Shown here piece after piece: positions 25,137-34,149 of a stretch of DNA of 64,000 nt. Location of the stretch: contig RBWT01000009.1 of the NCBI GenBank assembly GCA_004010275.1, forward strand, positions 1 through 64,000, in the 5' to 3' direction. The first letter of the stretch is position 1, and the number at the start of each line of letters is the position of its first letter. The notes beneath the pieces were generated by a model. The model had not been told where the DNA came from, made no database searches, and saw only the letters and a list, made by a program, of their open reading frames with translations. Position numbers and translations under genes: made by a program. The DNA is from Streptomyces huasconensis. Its GTDB lineage: Bacteria > Actinomycetota > Actinomycetes > Streptomycetales > Streptomycetaceae.

Positions 25137-26606
25137 GTGCTCGACCAAGGCGCACCCCCGCAGAACCGCCCAAGCCCGCCGGGACCCACCGGGCTCGGCG
25201 GCCGTTTGATGCGCCGCAAGCCGGTGGAACTCCTGATCGCGGAGGGTGGCCAGGGTGAGGGAGGCTCGCTTCGGCGCTCCCTCGGCATGTGGCAGCTCAC
25301 CATGATCAGCATCGGTGCCACGCTCGGCACCGGCATCTTCGTCGTCCTCGGCGAGAGCGTCCCCAAGGCCGGCCCCGCCGTCACCATCGCCTTCGTGATC
25401 GCCGGACTCACCGCCCTCTTCTCGGCCCTCTCGTACGCGGAACTGGCGGGCTCCATACCCGTCGCCGGCTCCTCGTACTCGTACGCGTACGCAACGATGG
25501 GTGAACTCGTCGCCTGGGTCTGCGGCTGGTGCCTGGTCCTGGAGTACGGCGTCTCGGTCGCGGCCGTCGCCGTCGGCTGGGGCGAGTACCTCAACGAACT
25601 GCTCGACGGCACCATCGGCGTCACCATCCCGGACGCGCTCTCCGCCGCGCCCGGCGAGGTCGACGGCGCCATCATCAACCTGCCCGGCCTCATCGTCGTG
25701 CTGCTCGCCATGGTCTTCCTGCTCGGCGGCGCCAAGGAGTCGGCGACCGCCAACACGATCATGGTCATCGTGAAGATCGCCGCGCTCGTGCTCTTCTGCA
25801 CCATCGGCTTCATGGGCTTCAAGTCCGGCAACTACGCGGACTTCATGCCGCTCGGCACGGCGGGCGTCAGCGCCGCCGCCGCGAGCCTCTTCTTCTCGTA
25901 CATCGGCTTCGACGCCGCCTCCACCGCCGGTGAGGAGGCCAAGAACCCGCAGCGCGACCTGCCCCGCGCGATCATGCTGTCGCTGATCATCGTCACGGCC
26001 CTCTACGTCCTGGTCGCCGCCGTCGCCGTCGGCGCCTGGAACTGGAAGGACTTCGAGGGCTCCGAGGCCACGCTCGCCGCGATCATGAACGACGTCAGCG
26101 GCCAGACCTTCTGGGGCACGCTGCTCGCCGCCGGCGCGGTCATCTCCATCGCGTCCGTCGTCCTCACCGTGCTGTACGGCCAGACGCGCGTGCTCTTCGC
26201 CATGTCCCGCGACGGTCTGGTCCCCAAGGCCTTCGGCAAGGTCAGCAAGAAGACCGGCACGCCCCGCGTCAACACGGTCATCGTCTCCCTGTTCTGCGGC
26301 GCCCTCGCCTCGGTCATCCCGCTCGGCAAGCTGGTCGACGCCACCAGCATCGGCACGCTCTTCGCCTTCGGCCTGGTCAACATCGCCGTCATCGTGCTGC
26401 GCCGGACCCGGCCCGACATGCCGCGCACCTTCCGGGTGCCGCTCGGCTGGCTCTTCCCGGTGCTCGGCTTCGTCTTCTGCGCGTACAACATGTTCAGCCT
26501 CGACTCCGTGACCTGGGTCGTGTTCGGTGTCTGGATGGCCGTCGGCCTCGTGTTCTACTTCCTGTACGGCATGAGCCGCTCCCGATTGGCCACAGCAGAA
26601 AAGTGA
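25137..26606 (+). CDS. APC-family amino-acid permease (cationic amino-acid transporter type)
   Basis: 489-aa inner-membrane transporter with about 12 hydrophobic segments. The first helix carries the substrate motif SIGATLGTGIFV, followed by GPAVTIAFVIAGL and SALSYAELAGSIPVAGSSYSY as in CAT-type members of the APC superfamily. The conserved loop is FFSYIGFDAASTAGEEAKNP. GTG start with GAAGGAG upstream. An Lrp/AsnC regulator starts 10 bp downstream, which suggests amino-acid-responsive control. The substrate is not determinable from sequence alone, though cationic amino acids fit the subfamily. The reading frame is intact. Confidence 0.9.
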   Translation: MLDQGAPPQNRPSPPGPTGLGGRLMRRKPVELLIAEGGQGEGGSLRRSLGMWQLTMISIGATLGTGIFVVLGESVPKAGPAVTIAFVIAGLTALFSALSYAELAGSIPVAGSSYSYAYATMGELVAWVCGWCLVLEYGVSVAAVAVGWGEYLNELLDGTIGVTIPDALSAAPGEVDGAIINLPGLIVVLLAMVFLLGGAKESATANTIMVIVKIAALVLFCTIGFMGFKSGNYADFMPLGTAGVSAAAASLFFSYIGFDAASTAGEEAKNPQRDLPRAIMLSLIIVTALYVLVAAVAVGAWNWKDFEGSEATLAAIMNDVSGQTFWGTLLAAGAVISIASVVLTVLYGQTRVLFAMSRDGLVPKAFGKVSKKTGTPRVNTVIVSLFCGALASVIPLGKLVDATSIGTLFAFGLVNIAVIVLRRTRPDMPRTFRVPLGWLFPVLGFVFCAYNMFSLDSVTWVVFGVWMAVGLVFYFLYGMSRSRLATAEK

Positions 26607-26616
26607 TCCACCCCCC

Positions 26617-27073
26617 GTGCGACTGAACGATCTCGACGAACGCATCGTGCACGCCCTCGCCGAGGACGCCCGCCGTTCCTACGCCGACATCGGCCAGCTG
26701 GTCGGACTCTCCGCGCCCGCCGTCAAGCGGCGCGTGGACCGGCTGCGGGCCACCGGAGCCATCACGGGCTTCACGGTGCGGGTGGACCCCGCGGCGCTCG
26801 GCTGGGAGACCGAGGGGTTCATCGAGATCTACTGTCGCCGCAATACCTCGCCGGAGGCGATCAAGCGGGGGCTCGAGCGGTATCCGGAAGTCGCGTCCGC
26901 GTCCACCGTCACGGGGGACGGCGGACGCGATCGTCCAGGTGTTCGCCGCGGATATGCGGCATTTCGAGCGGGTGCTTGAGCGGATCGCGGGGGAGCCGTT
27001 CGTTGAGCGGACGAGGTCGGTGCTGGTGCTCTCGCCGCTGATGCGGAGATTTTCTTCCGGGTCCCCGGCGTAG
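26617..27073 (+). CDS. Lrp/AsnC-family transcriptional regulator (one frameshift)
   Basis: About 151 aa once corrected. N-terminal helix-turn-helix SYADIGQLVGLSAPAVKRRV followed by the amino-acid-binding RAM domain (FTVRVDPAALGWETEGFIEI). An extra G near 26927 shifts the frame; read one frame over, the protein continues DAIVQVFAADMRHFERVLE and ends GSPA at the TAG 27071-27073. It lies 10 bp after the permease and is almost surely co-transcribed with it; such regulators usually sense amino acids. Confidence 0.87.
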
Positions 27074-27112
27074 CGCTCTGCGAGTTTGGCCGCGGGTGGG
27101 TGGGGGCCATTT

Positions 27113-27146
27113 TGCGCAGTTCCCCGCGCCCCTTGGGGGGTGCCCG
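27113..27146 (+). repeat. C-rich intergenic repeat, copy 2
   Basis: Core GCGCAGTTCCCCGCGCCCCT at 27114-27133, with a preceding GCTCTGCGAGT block at 27075 that is also seen before copy 1. Confidence 0.7.
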
Positions 27147-27179
27147 TTTGGGGTTGGGGCTTGGGTGCGGGTGTGATGT

Positions 27180-27221
27180 GGCTTGTCGCGCAGTTCCCCG
27201 CGCCCCTTACGGGGCGCCCCT
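27180..27221 (+). repeat. C-rich intergenic repeat, copy 3
   Basis: GGCTTGTCGCGCAGTTCC then CCGCGCCCCTTACGGGGCGC, ending in a GCGCCCC-TTAC-GGGGCGC hairpin, just before the stop of the leftward secreted gene. The hairpin may double as its terminator. Confidence 0.7.
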
Positions 27222-27225
27222 GCGG

Positions 27226-27873
27226 CTAGTTCGCTGTCGGGTACGGCACCTTCCACGGGGTGACGTGGAAATCGCCCGTGCCCTTTCTGACCTTCTCGTG
27301 CGGGGCCGAGCTGGTGCACTTCGGGAGCTTCTTCGTGCCGTCGGGGCCGCCCACGGCCGCCCAGCTGTAGCCCACGCGGTCGGTGCCGCCCGTGTCGTGG
27401 ACCGTGAAGCCGACCCGGCCGCCCTTGATGTCCTTCATGTTGGTGCCGGTGATGATCCCGGTCGCCGTGGCCACCTTGCCGCCGGTCATCAGGCAGTCGA
27501 TGCGGCCCTTGGCCCAGCCGCCCTTGCCGCCGGGCTTGTCGAGGTGGACGAAGCGGAAGGTGCCGGTCGCCTTCGAGGGGTCGCCGTTGTCCTGAGCCGC
27601 CAGGTGCGCGTCGAAGGTGAACGTCACGTCCTCCGTGGTCTTGCGGTACATCTTCGCCGTACCGGTGAGCGCGGCGGCCTCACGCTTCGCGGCCTTCTCG
27701 GCCGTGGGGGTCTTGTCGGCGGTCCGCGGGGCCGCGGAAGACGAGGCGGGGCGTGCCGCTTCGTCCCCGGACGCGACGGCCACGCCGGCCGCCCCCGCGG
27801 TCATGAGGAGCGCGGCGCCCACCGCCAGGACGCGGCGGCGGTTGAGCAAGCGGTCGGTGGTCGTACGGCTCAT
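27226..27873 (-). CDS. secreted protein of unknown function
   Basis: 215 aa. The N-terminus NRRRVLAVGAALLMTAGAAG is a signal peptide with a twin-Arg-like run, followed by an Ala/Thr/Lys-rich linker (about residues 35-65) and a compact domain (TGTAKMYRKTTEDVTFTF through FHVTPWKVPYPT). Two cysteines in the mature part (CLMTGG, PKCTSS) could form a disulfide. I recall similar proteins in Streptomyces but cannot assign a function. The reading frame is intact. Confidence 0.75.
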   Translation of the reverse strand: MSRTTTDRLLNRRRVLAVGAALLMTAGAAGVAVASGDEAARPASSSAAPRTADKTPTAEKAAKREAAALTGTAKMYRKTTEDVTFTFDAHLAAQDNGDPSKATGTFRFVHLDKPGGKGGWAKGRIDCLMTGGKVATATGIITGTNMKDIKGGRVGFTVHDTGGTDRVGYSWAAVGGPDGTKKLPKCTSSAPHEKVRKGTGDFHVTPWKVPYPTAN

Positions 27874-28197
27874 GGGAGGCCTTCCCTCTGCCAGGCGTTC
27901 ACCCGGTCTCTCCGGGTGTCATCACGCTCTCGCGGAACAGGGGTCCGGCACGTCCGGCCACGGGCGGGACTCCGCTTCCCCCGTGCGGCGGGGACGGCCG
28001 CCCGGGCCCTGCGCCTGTGGGTGGACACCGCCCGGACGTGAGGCGCGTCTCCCCGCGCAATGAATCGCTGCCGATGGCCCGCCACGCGCAACAGATCGTG
28101 CGGCTGCCCGCAACGGTCGCGCCTTGTCCCGGCGAGGCCGCCGACCGTACCGTCTAACGGACCCCACCAGCCTTTCCCCATGCCCTGAGGATCAGCC
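27874..28197 (+). promoter_or_regulatory. divergent promoter region before the amidase/monooxygenase pair
   Basis: 324 bp with no gene. Contains GCGCAATGAATC (28055-28066) and GCGCAACAGATC (28086-28097), 31 bp apart (three helical turns), which resemble the GTGCGCAATGATC element before the amino-acid permease. A further CCGCAACGG follows at 28109-28117. Confidence 0.4.
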
Positions 28198-28994
28198 ATG
28201 CCTGCGCTGCGCACCGCCCTGCTCCAGAGTTCCGGGCAGCTTGCATCCGTCGCCGAGAACCTCACGGCGCTCGACGAGGCGGCGGACGCGCGGCCGCCGC
28301 GGGGGCCGGGCTGCTGGCGGCTCCCGAGCTGTTCCTCACCGGGTACGCCATCGGCGACGACATCGCCCGCCTTGCCGAGCCCGCCGACGGGGCGTCCGCG
28401 CAGGCCATCGCCGAGATCGCCGACCGTCACCGGGTCGGCGTCGCCTACGGCTACCCCGAGCGCGAGGGCGAGGCCGTCTTCAACTCCGTACAGCTGATCG
28501 GCCCGGACGGGTCCCGCCTCGCGAACTACCGCAAGACCCACCTCTTCGGCTGCTTCGAGCGCGACTCCTTCACCCCGGGGGAGCAGGCCGTGGTCCAGGC
28601 CGAGCTGGGCGGCGTCCGGGTCGGCCTCATGATCTGCTACGACGTGGAGTTCCCGGAGAACGTCCGCGCGCACGCCCTCGCGGGGACCGACCTCCTGATC
28701 GTTCCCACCGCGCAGATGCACCCCTTCCAGTTCGTCGCCGAGTCCGTCGTGCCGGTGCGCGCCTTCGAGAACCAGATGTACGTCGCGTACATCAACCGGG
28801 TCGGCCCGGAGGGGGAGTTCGAGTTCGTCGGCCTCTCCACGCTGGCCGGCCCCGACGGAGTGGCGCGCGCCCGCGCGGGCCGCGGCGAGGAACTGGTCTT
28901 CGGTGACGTGGACCCGCAGTTCCTGAGCGCCTCCCGCGCGAACAACCCCTACCTGCGCGACCGCCGCCCCGGCCTGTACGCGTCCCTCGTCTGA
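28198..28994 (+). CDS. carbon-nitrogen hydrolase (nitrilase superfamily amidase, DavA-like), one frameshift
   Basis: About 265 aa after restoring one base near 28290. The nitrilase triad is visible: Glu in APELFLTGY, Lys in YRKTHLFG, Cys in MICYDVEFPEN. Length and position directly upstream of a lysine-monooxygenase-like flavoenzyme fit 5-aminopentanamidase (DavA), which hydrolyses the amide made by DavB. Other amide substrates, for example indole-acetamide, are possible if the partner uses another amino acid. The first 30 residues read in one frame and the rest in another. It lies about 47 bp before the flavoenzyme, in one operon. Confidence 0.8.
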
Positions 28995-29041
28995 GCCCAC
29001 CCCCACCTGCCTTTCAGTTCCGCGCAAGGAGTCCGTACCCC

Positions 29042-30748
29042 ATGACGTCCACGGTGCCCACCGCCATCCAGCACACCGACGCCCAGCCGCCGATCACCAT
29101 GTTCGGCCCGGACTTCCCCTACGCGTACGACGACTACCTCGCGCACCCCGCGGGCCTCGGCCAGATACCCGCGACCGAGCACGGCACCGAGGTGGCCGTC
29201 ATCGGTGGCGGCCTGTCCGGCATCGTCGCCGCGTACGAACTGATGAAGATGGGCCTCAAGCCCGTCGTGTACGAGGCCGACCAGATCGGCGGCCGGCTGC
29301 GCACCGTCGGCTTCGAGGGCTGCGACCCGTCGCTCACCGCCGAGATGGGTGCGATGCGCTTCCCGCCGTCCTCGACGGCGCTCCAGCACTACATCGACCT
29401 GGTGGGCCTGAAGACGCGGGCGTTCCCGAACCCGCTCGCCGAGTCGACCCCCTCGACGGTGGTGGACCTCAAGGGCGAGTCGCACTACGCCGAGACGGTG
29501 GAGGACCTGCCGCAGGTCTACCGCGACGTGGCGAAGGCGTGGGCCGACTGCCTGGAGGAGGGCGCGGACTTCTCCGACATGAACCGCGCCCTGCGCGAGC
29601 GCGACGTGCCGAAGATCCGCGAGATCTGGTCCAAGCTCGTCGAGAAGCTCGACAACCAGACCTTCTACGGCTTCCTCTGCGACTCCGAGGCCTTCAAGTC
29701 CTTCCGGCACCGCGAGATCTTCGGCCAGGTCGGCTTCGGCACCGGCGGCTGGGACACCGACTTCCCCAACTCCATCCTGGAGATCCTGCGCGTCGTCTAC
29801 ACCGAGGCGGACGACCACCACCGCGGCATCGTCGGCGGCAGCCAGCAGCTTCCCCTGCGCCTGTGGGACCGCGAGCCGCAGAAGATCGTGCACTGGCCGC
29901 TCGGTACGTCCCTGAAGTCGCTGCACGGCGGCGAGCCCAAGCCCGCCGTGACCCGCCTGACCCGCACCGCGGGCAACCGCGTCACCGTCACCGACGCCTC
30001 CGGCGACATCCGCACCTACCAGGCGGCGATCTTCACCGCCCAGTCGTGGATGCTGCTCTCCAAGATCGAGTGCGACGACTCGCTTTTCCCCATCGACCAC
30101 TGGACGGCGATGGAGCGCACTCACTACATGGAGAGCTCGAAGCTGTTCGTGCCGGTGGACCGGCCGTTCTGGCTGGACAAGGCCGTCGACGACAGGGGAA
30201 ACCCGACCGGGCGTGACGTCATGTCGATGACGCTCACCGACCGGATGACGCGCGGCACGTACCTGCTCGACGACGGGCCGGACAAGCCCGCCGTCATCTG
30301 CCTCTCCTACACCTGGTGCGACGACAGCCTGAAGTGGCTGCCCCTGTCGGCGAACGAGCGCATGGAGGTCATGCTCAAGTCGCTCGGCGAGATCTACCCC
30401 AAGGTCGACATCCGCAGCCACATCATCGGCAACCCGGTGACGGTCTCGTGGGAGAACGAGCCCTACTTCATGGGCGCCTTCAAGGCGAACCTGCCGGGCC
30501 ACTACCGCTACCAGCGGCGCCTGTTCACCCACTTCATGCAGGACCGCCTGCCCGAGGACAAGCGCGGCATCTTCCTCGCGGGCGACGACATCTCCTGGAC
30601 GGCCGGCTGGGCCGAGGGCGCCATCCAGACCGCGCTGAACGCGGTGTGGGGCGTGATGCACCACTTCGGCGGGTCCACGGACGCCACCAACCCCGGCCCC
30701 GGCGACGTGTACGACGAGATCGCCCCGGTCGAGCTGCCCGAGGACTGA
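29042..30748 (+). CDS. FAD-dependent amino-acid monooxygenase, lysine 2-monooxygenase (DavB)-like
   Basis: 568-aa flavoprotein of the amine-oxidase/tryptophan-monooxygenase family. FAD site VAVIGGGLSGIVAAYELM near residues 55-72, YEADQIGGRLRTVGF, and the C-terminal FAD motif FLAGDDISWTAGWAEGA. The unusual N-terminus PITMFGPDFPYAYDDYLAHP and the tail NPGPGDVYDEI match my memory of Pseudomonas lysine 2-monooxygenase closely. Such enzymes oxidatively decarboxylate an amino acid to an amide, which the upstream amidase would hydrolyse. Substrate by homology only; tryptophan or phenylalanine variants exist. The reading frame is intact. Confidence 0.85.
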   Translation: MTSTVPTAIQHTDAQPPITMFGPDFPYAYDDYLAHPAGLGQIPATEHGTEVAVIGGGLSGIVAAYELMKMGLKPVVYEADQIGGRLRTVGFEGCDPSLTAEMGAMRFPPSSTALQHYIDLVGLKTRAFPNPLAESTPSTVVDLKGESHYAETVEDLPQVYRDVAKAWADCLEEGADFSDMNRALRERDVPKIREIWSKLVEKLDNQTFYGFLCDSEAFKSFRHREIFGQVGFGTGGWDTDFPNSILEILRVVYTEADDHHRGIVGGSQQLPLRLWDREPQKIVHWPLGTSLKSLHGGEPKPAVTRLTRTAGNRVTVTDASGDIRTYQAAIFTAQSWMLLSKIECDDSLFPIDHWTAMERTHYMESSKLFVPVDRPFWLDKAVDDRGNPTGRDVMSMTLTDRMTRGTYLLDDGPDKPAVICLSYTWCDDSLKWLPLSANERMEVMLKSLGEIYPKVDIRSHIIGNPVTVSWENEPYFMGAFKANLPGHYRYQRRLFTHFMQDRLPEDKRGIFLAGDDISWTAGWAEGAIQTALNAVWGVMHHFGGSTDATNPGPGDVYDEIAPVELPED

Positions 30749-30758
30749 CGGGCGGCGC

Positions 30759-30792
30759 CGGGCGGCCGGGTGCCTCAGACCCCGGCCGCCCG
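30759..30792. terminator. bidirectional terminator
   Basis: Perfect 12-bp GC stem CGGGCGGCCGGG/CCCGGCCGCCCG with a 10-base loop that contains the stop of the leftward gene. It sits between convergent genes. Confidence 0.65.
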
Positions 30793-31702
30793 CGCGGCCT
30801 CGTACACCGCGGCGGCGACGTCCTTGAGCTCCTGGGCGTCCCTGGCCCCCGCCGCCAGTTCCAGCATGATCTCCTCGACTCCGACCGCCGCGTGCGCCGC
30901 CAGGTCCTCGGCGATCTGCGCGGCGTCGCCCTGGAACGGGGCGCGGCCCTCGCCGACATAGGCCTCGGCGAGCAGCGCGCGTTGGCCCGCACCACGCTCT
31001 GGACGGGCCGCTCACGGCCCGCTCGGCGGCCGCTCCCGCACCGCGGCCCACTGGGCGGCGAGGGCCTCGGCCCCCATGCCCACCGGCATCCAGCCGTCGG
31101 CCCGGGCCACGAGGCTGCGCAGCAGCGCGCGGGCTGTTCGCGGGCAGCAGGATCGGGACCGGCCGGGCGGGCTTGGGACCGACCGCGGAGGGCACGATGG
31201 TCGTCAACTCCCCTTCGTACGCCACGGGATCGGGTCCCCACACCGCGCGGCAGACGTCGATCAGCTCGTCCAGGACCTTGCCGCGCCGGGCGAAGGGCGC
31301 CACCGACGCCGCCGCGTACTCGTCCACGGACCAGCCCGTGCCGAGGCCGGCGACGACCCGGCCGCCGCTCACCGCGTCCAGCGTGGCCAGGGAGCGGGCG
31401 AGCTGGAAGGGCACGTGCAGCGGGGCGATCAGGACGCTGGTGCCGAGCCGGGCCCGCTCCGTGGCGGAGGCGGCGAGCGCCAGGGTGATCAGCGGGTCGG
31501 CGACCGAGCGGCAGTGATCGGGCCAGGCCCGGCCCGGGATGCCGTACAGGCCCTGCGTCGCGGGATCGGGGTACAGGACGCGCTCGAAGACCCACAGGCT
31601 GGCGTAGCCGATGTCCTCGGCGGCCCGGGCCACCGCCGGGACGTCGCGTCCGATGTCGTACTGCCTGCCCTGCGGGAGGCTCAGTCCCAGTCGGGTCGCC
31701 AT
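30775..31702 (-). CDS. LLM-class (luciferase-like, probably F420-dependent) oxidoreductase, frameshifted
   Basis: About 309 codons. Luciferase-like TIM barrel: RLGLSLPQGRQYDIG at the N-terminus, GYASLWVFERV, ARLGTSVLIAPLHVPFQLA and LDAVSGGRVVAGLGTGW, which is the typical cofactor-binding core. Frameshifts near 31130 and 31000 scramble the C-terminal third; read across frames it continues to AEDLAAHAAVGVEEIMLELA and stops at 30775. GAAGGAG lies upstream of the ATG. Actinobacterial members mostly use coenzyme F420, which is a family inference. It is convergent with the monooxygenase. Confidence 0.8.
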
Positions 31703-31753
31703 GCCTGTGCTCCTTCGCGTCGGGGCCGTCGACGCAACGTACAGCGACGACGG

Positions 31754-32458
31754 TCAGTCCGGCAGGGGCGTCAGCAGGATGCGGCCCACCAGCCCCACCG
31801 CCCCGTCCAGTCGCTCCCTGAACTCCTGGGCCACGCCCGGCAGTTCGCGCAGGGCCCACAGGGCGCGGGCCGTCCCCCACGCGCCGTCGCGGGCCCGCTC
31901 CAGGCTCCAGGAACCGGCCAGATGGGTCAGCGGATCACCGATCTGAAGGAGGTCGGGGCCGGGCATCAGCTCTTCGCGGATGCGCTCCTCCAGGGTGACG
32001 AGGATGTCGCCCACGCCGTCGAACTCGTCCTCCAGGTCGGCCGGTTCGCAGCGGAGCGCACGGCAGGTGTCGACGAGGGCGAGCGCCAGATCGTGTCCGA
32101 TGTGCGCGTTGATGCCCGCCAGGGCGAACTGCAGCGGATGGACGCCGGGATGGTGCCGGTACTGGAACAGCGGGCGCCAGCAGGCGGGCGGCCTGCGCTC
32201 TTCGGCCGCCGCGTCGACGGCCGCGAGATAGCGCTCGGCGAACCGGACGCTCAGCGTGGTCGCCGCCGGCACGTCCGGGAAGGCGCCGAGGCCGAGGTGG
32301 CGGCCGACCTCCTCGGTGACCGAGAGATAGATCCGGTTGAAGACGGCCACCCCGTCGCGCGGCGGCAAGTCGTCACCGAGCGCGCGCATCCGCGCCACCA
32401 CGCCGTCGACCCCGCGCCCGGGGGCCCTGGACTCTGCGAACCGCTCCAACTGCGCCAT
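31754..32458 (-). CDS. DUF5995-type protein
   Basis: 234 aa from the ATG at 32458 (an upstream in-frame extension to 32545 looks unconserved). Mostly helical with His-rich motifs: FQYRHHPGVHPLQFALAGINAH and HIGHDLALALVDTC. I recognise the GINAHI-type signature as that of the actinobacterial DUF5995 family, whose function is unknown. The reading frame is intact. It ends 51 bp before the LLM gene on the same strand, so the two could be co-transcribed. Confidence 0.7.
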   Translation of the reverse strand: MAQLERFAESRAPGRGVDGVVARMRALGDDLPPRDGVAVFNRIYLSVTEEVGRHLGLGAFPDVPAATTLSVRFAERYLAAVDAAAEERRPPACWRPLFQYRHHPGVHPLQFALAGINAHIGHDLALALVDTCRALRCEPADLEDEFDGVGDILVTLEERIREELMPGPDLLQIGDPLTHLAGSWSLERARDGAWGTARALWALRELPGVAQEFRERLDGAVGLVGRILLTPLPD

Positions 32459-32616
32459 GGGGGCAGGGTCGCAGCCCCGGCCCGGCCGGAACGCGGGCGC
32501 ACCGGCCGCTTCCCCGAAACGAGGGACACGGGGTGACGGCCCCACCCGGCTCGACCTGAGCCGCCGCCGTCACCACCGCCGCCGTCACCACCGCCGTCGT
32601 CTCCTACGCCGACGAG

Positions 32617-33845
32617 TCACCGCCCGGCCGCGTCACCGCCACGGCCACCGCCTCCGGGCGCCCGCGTCGGCTCAGGCCGAGCGCCACGCCCCCCGATGGC
32701 CGTCGCCGCCGCCACGAGCAGCGCGCTCCCCCCACAGCGGGGAGCGGTAGCCGAGCCCCGCGGAGATCGCGGAGGCCCGCCGCACCAGGGGCCGAGCGCG
32801 CCGCCCACGTTGAACGCGGCCGTGGCGAAGCCGCCGGCCAGGGTGGGCGCGTCCGTCGCCGCGTAGAGAGCCTGCGCGATCAAGGTGGAGCCGACGGCGA
32901 ACGACAACGCCCCCTGGACGAGCACCAGGACGAGGACCGCCACGGGGGACCCGGCGGTCACCGCGCACAGGACCCAGCCGGTGAGCAGCGCGAGCGACCC
33001 GCACACCAGCAGCGGCATGGGCCGCGCGTCGGCGACCCGGCCGCCCAGGCCGACGCCGACGAACGAACCGATGCCGAAGAGCGCGAGCACCACCGGCACC
33101 CAGCCCGAGCCGAGCCCGGTGACCTCCGTGACCAGCGGCGCCAGGTAGGTGAACGTACAGAACGTCGCGCCGTTCACCAGCGCGCCCAGCAGCAGGGTGA
33201 GCAGCAGCCGGGGACCGCGCAGCGCGCGCAGCTCGCCGAGGGCGCTCGGCCCGGCGACGTCCGGCGCCCCGGCTGCCCCAGCGGCCCCAGCAGTCCCGGC
33301 GGCCCGCCCGGCACGGCCCGCGCGATCGCGAGGACGGCGGGCACGGAGAGCAGGGCCACGGCCCAGAACGCCGAACGCCACCCCCACACCTCGCCGAGCA
33401 CCGCTCCCGCGGGCACTCCCGCGACACAGGCGACCGTCACACCGCCGAGCAGCACCGAGGTGGCGCGCCCCTTGGCATTCGGCTCGACCATGCCCGCGGC
33501 GGTCACCAGCGCGACCGCGAGGAAACCGGCGTTGGCGAGGGCGCCGGCCACGCGCGTCGCGAGCAGCACCGCGAAGCTCGTGGTGAGCGCGCCGACGACA
33601 TGGACCAGCAGGAAGGTCACCAGGAAGGCCGACAGCGCGCGCCGCCGCGAGAAGCGGCGGCTCAGCAGGGCCATCAGTGGCGCGCCGACGACCATGCCCA
33701 CGGCGAAGGCGGAGGTGAGGTGGCCCGCGGACGGGATGGAGACACCCAGGTCCCGGGCGATGTCCGGCACCAGGCCGGAGAGCATGAACTCGGAGGTGCC
33801 TTGCGCGAAGACGGCGAGTCCGAGCAGGTAGAGGGCAAAGGGCAC
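32617..33845 (-). CDS. MFS drug-efflux transporter, Cmx/CmrA-like, frameshifted
   Basis: About 409 aa. Major facilitator with about 12 helices. The first half reads PFALYLLGLAVFAQGTSEFM and VLLGGVTVACVAGVPAGA, resembling the Cmx/CmlR chloramphenicol exporters of actinobacteria. Indels near 33290 and 32790 move the second half to other frames; it continues LLTLLLGALVNGATFCTF and ends at 32617. GTG start at 33845 chosen because MPFALYLLG is the family N-terminus. Export of a phenicol-like drug is family inference only. Confidence 0.75.
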
Positions 33846-33940
33846 AGCGAAACTCCGCAACCACGGTGTGGATCGAACGAGACGATCAGGACACGGGAGC
33901 GGTGATCCGGTGGCTGTGCGAGCGCGCGGAAGGCGGCGCA

Positions 33941-34060
33941 TGACGGCCGCGCCAAGGCGGCACGTGACGGTCGCGCGAAGGCGACGGGGGAGTCAGCGCG
34001 ACGGCGACGGAAGCGTCAGTGCCACGGCGACGAGGGCGTCAGTGCGACGGCGCGGGAAGC
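33941..34060 (+). repeat. imperfect 23-24-bp tandem repeat
   Basis: Two 24-bp units beginning TGACGG (33941, 33965) are followed by three 23-bp-spaced units of the form GTCAGYGCSACGGCG starting at 33992, 34015 and 34038. Confidence 0.6.
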
Positions 34061-34107
34061 CACCGGACGACCGGTGGCGGGAGTCTGTCGGACTCGGGGC
34101 TGGACAT

Positions 34108-34137
34108 GGTGCGCACGGTAGTCAGCCGGTGCGCACC
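34108..34137 (-). terminator. hairpin after uracil permease
   Basis: 9-bp stem GGTGCGCAC/GTGCGCACC (34108-34116/34129-34137), extended by two G-C pairs past a bulge, 12 bp after the permease stop in its direction of transcription. Confidence 0.6.
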
Positions 34138-34149
34138 CCGTCCACCGGT

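Larger units (their letters stand above)
33846..34149. other. intergenic region with minisatellite and hairpin
   Basis: 304 bp without a gene. It contains imperfect 23-24-bp repeats (33941-34060) and a terminator-like hairpin for the uracil permease (34108-34137). Confidence 0.6.
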
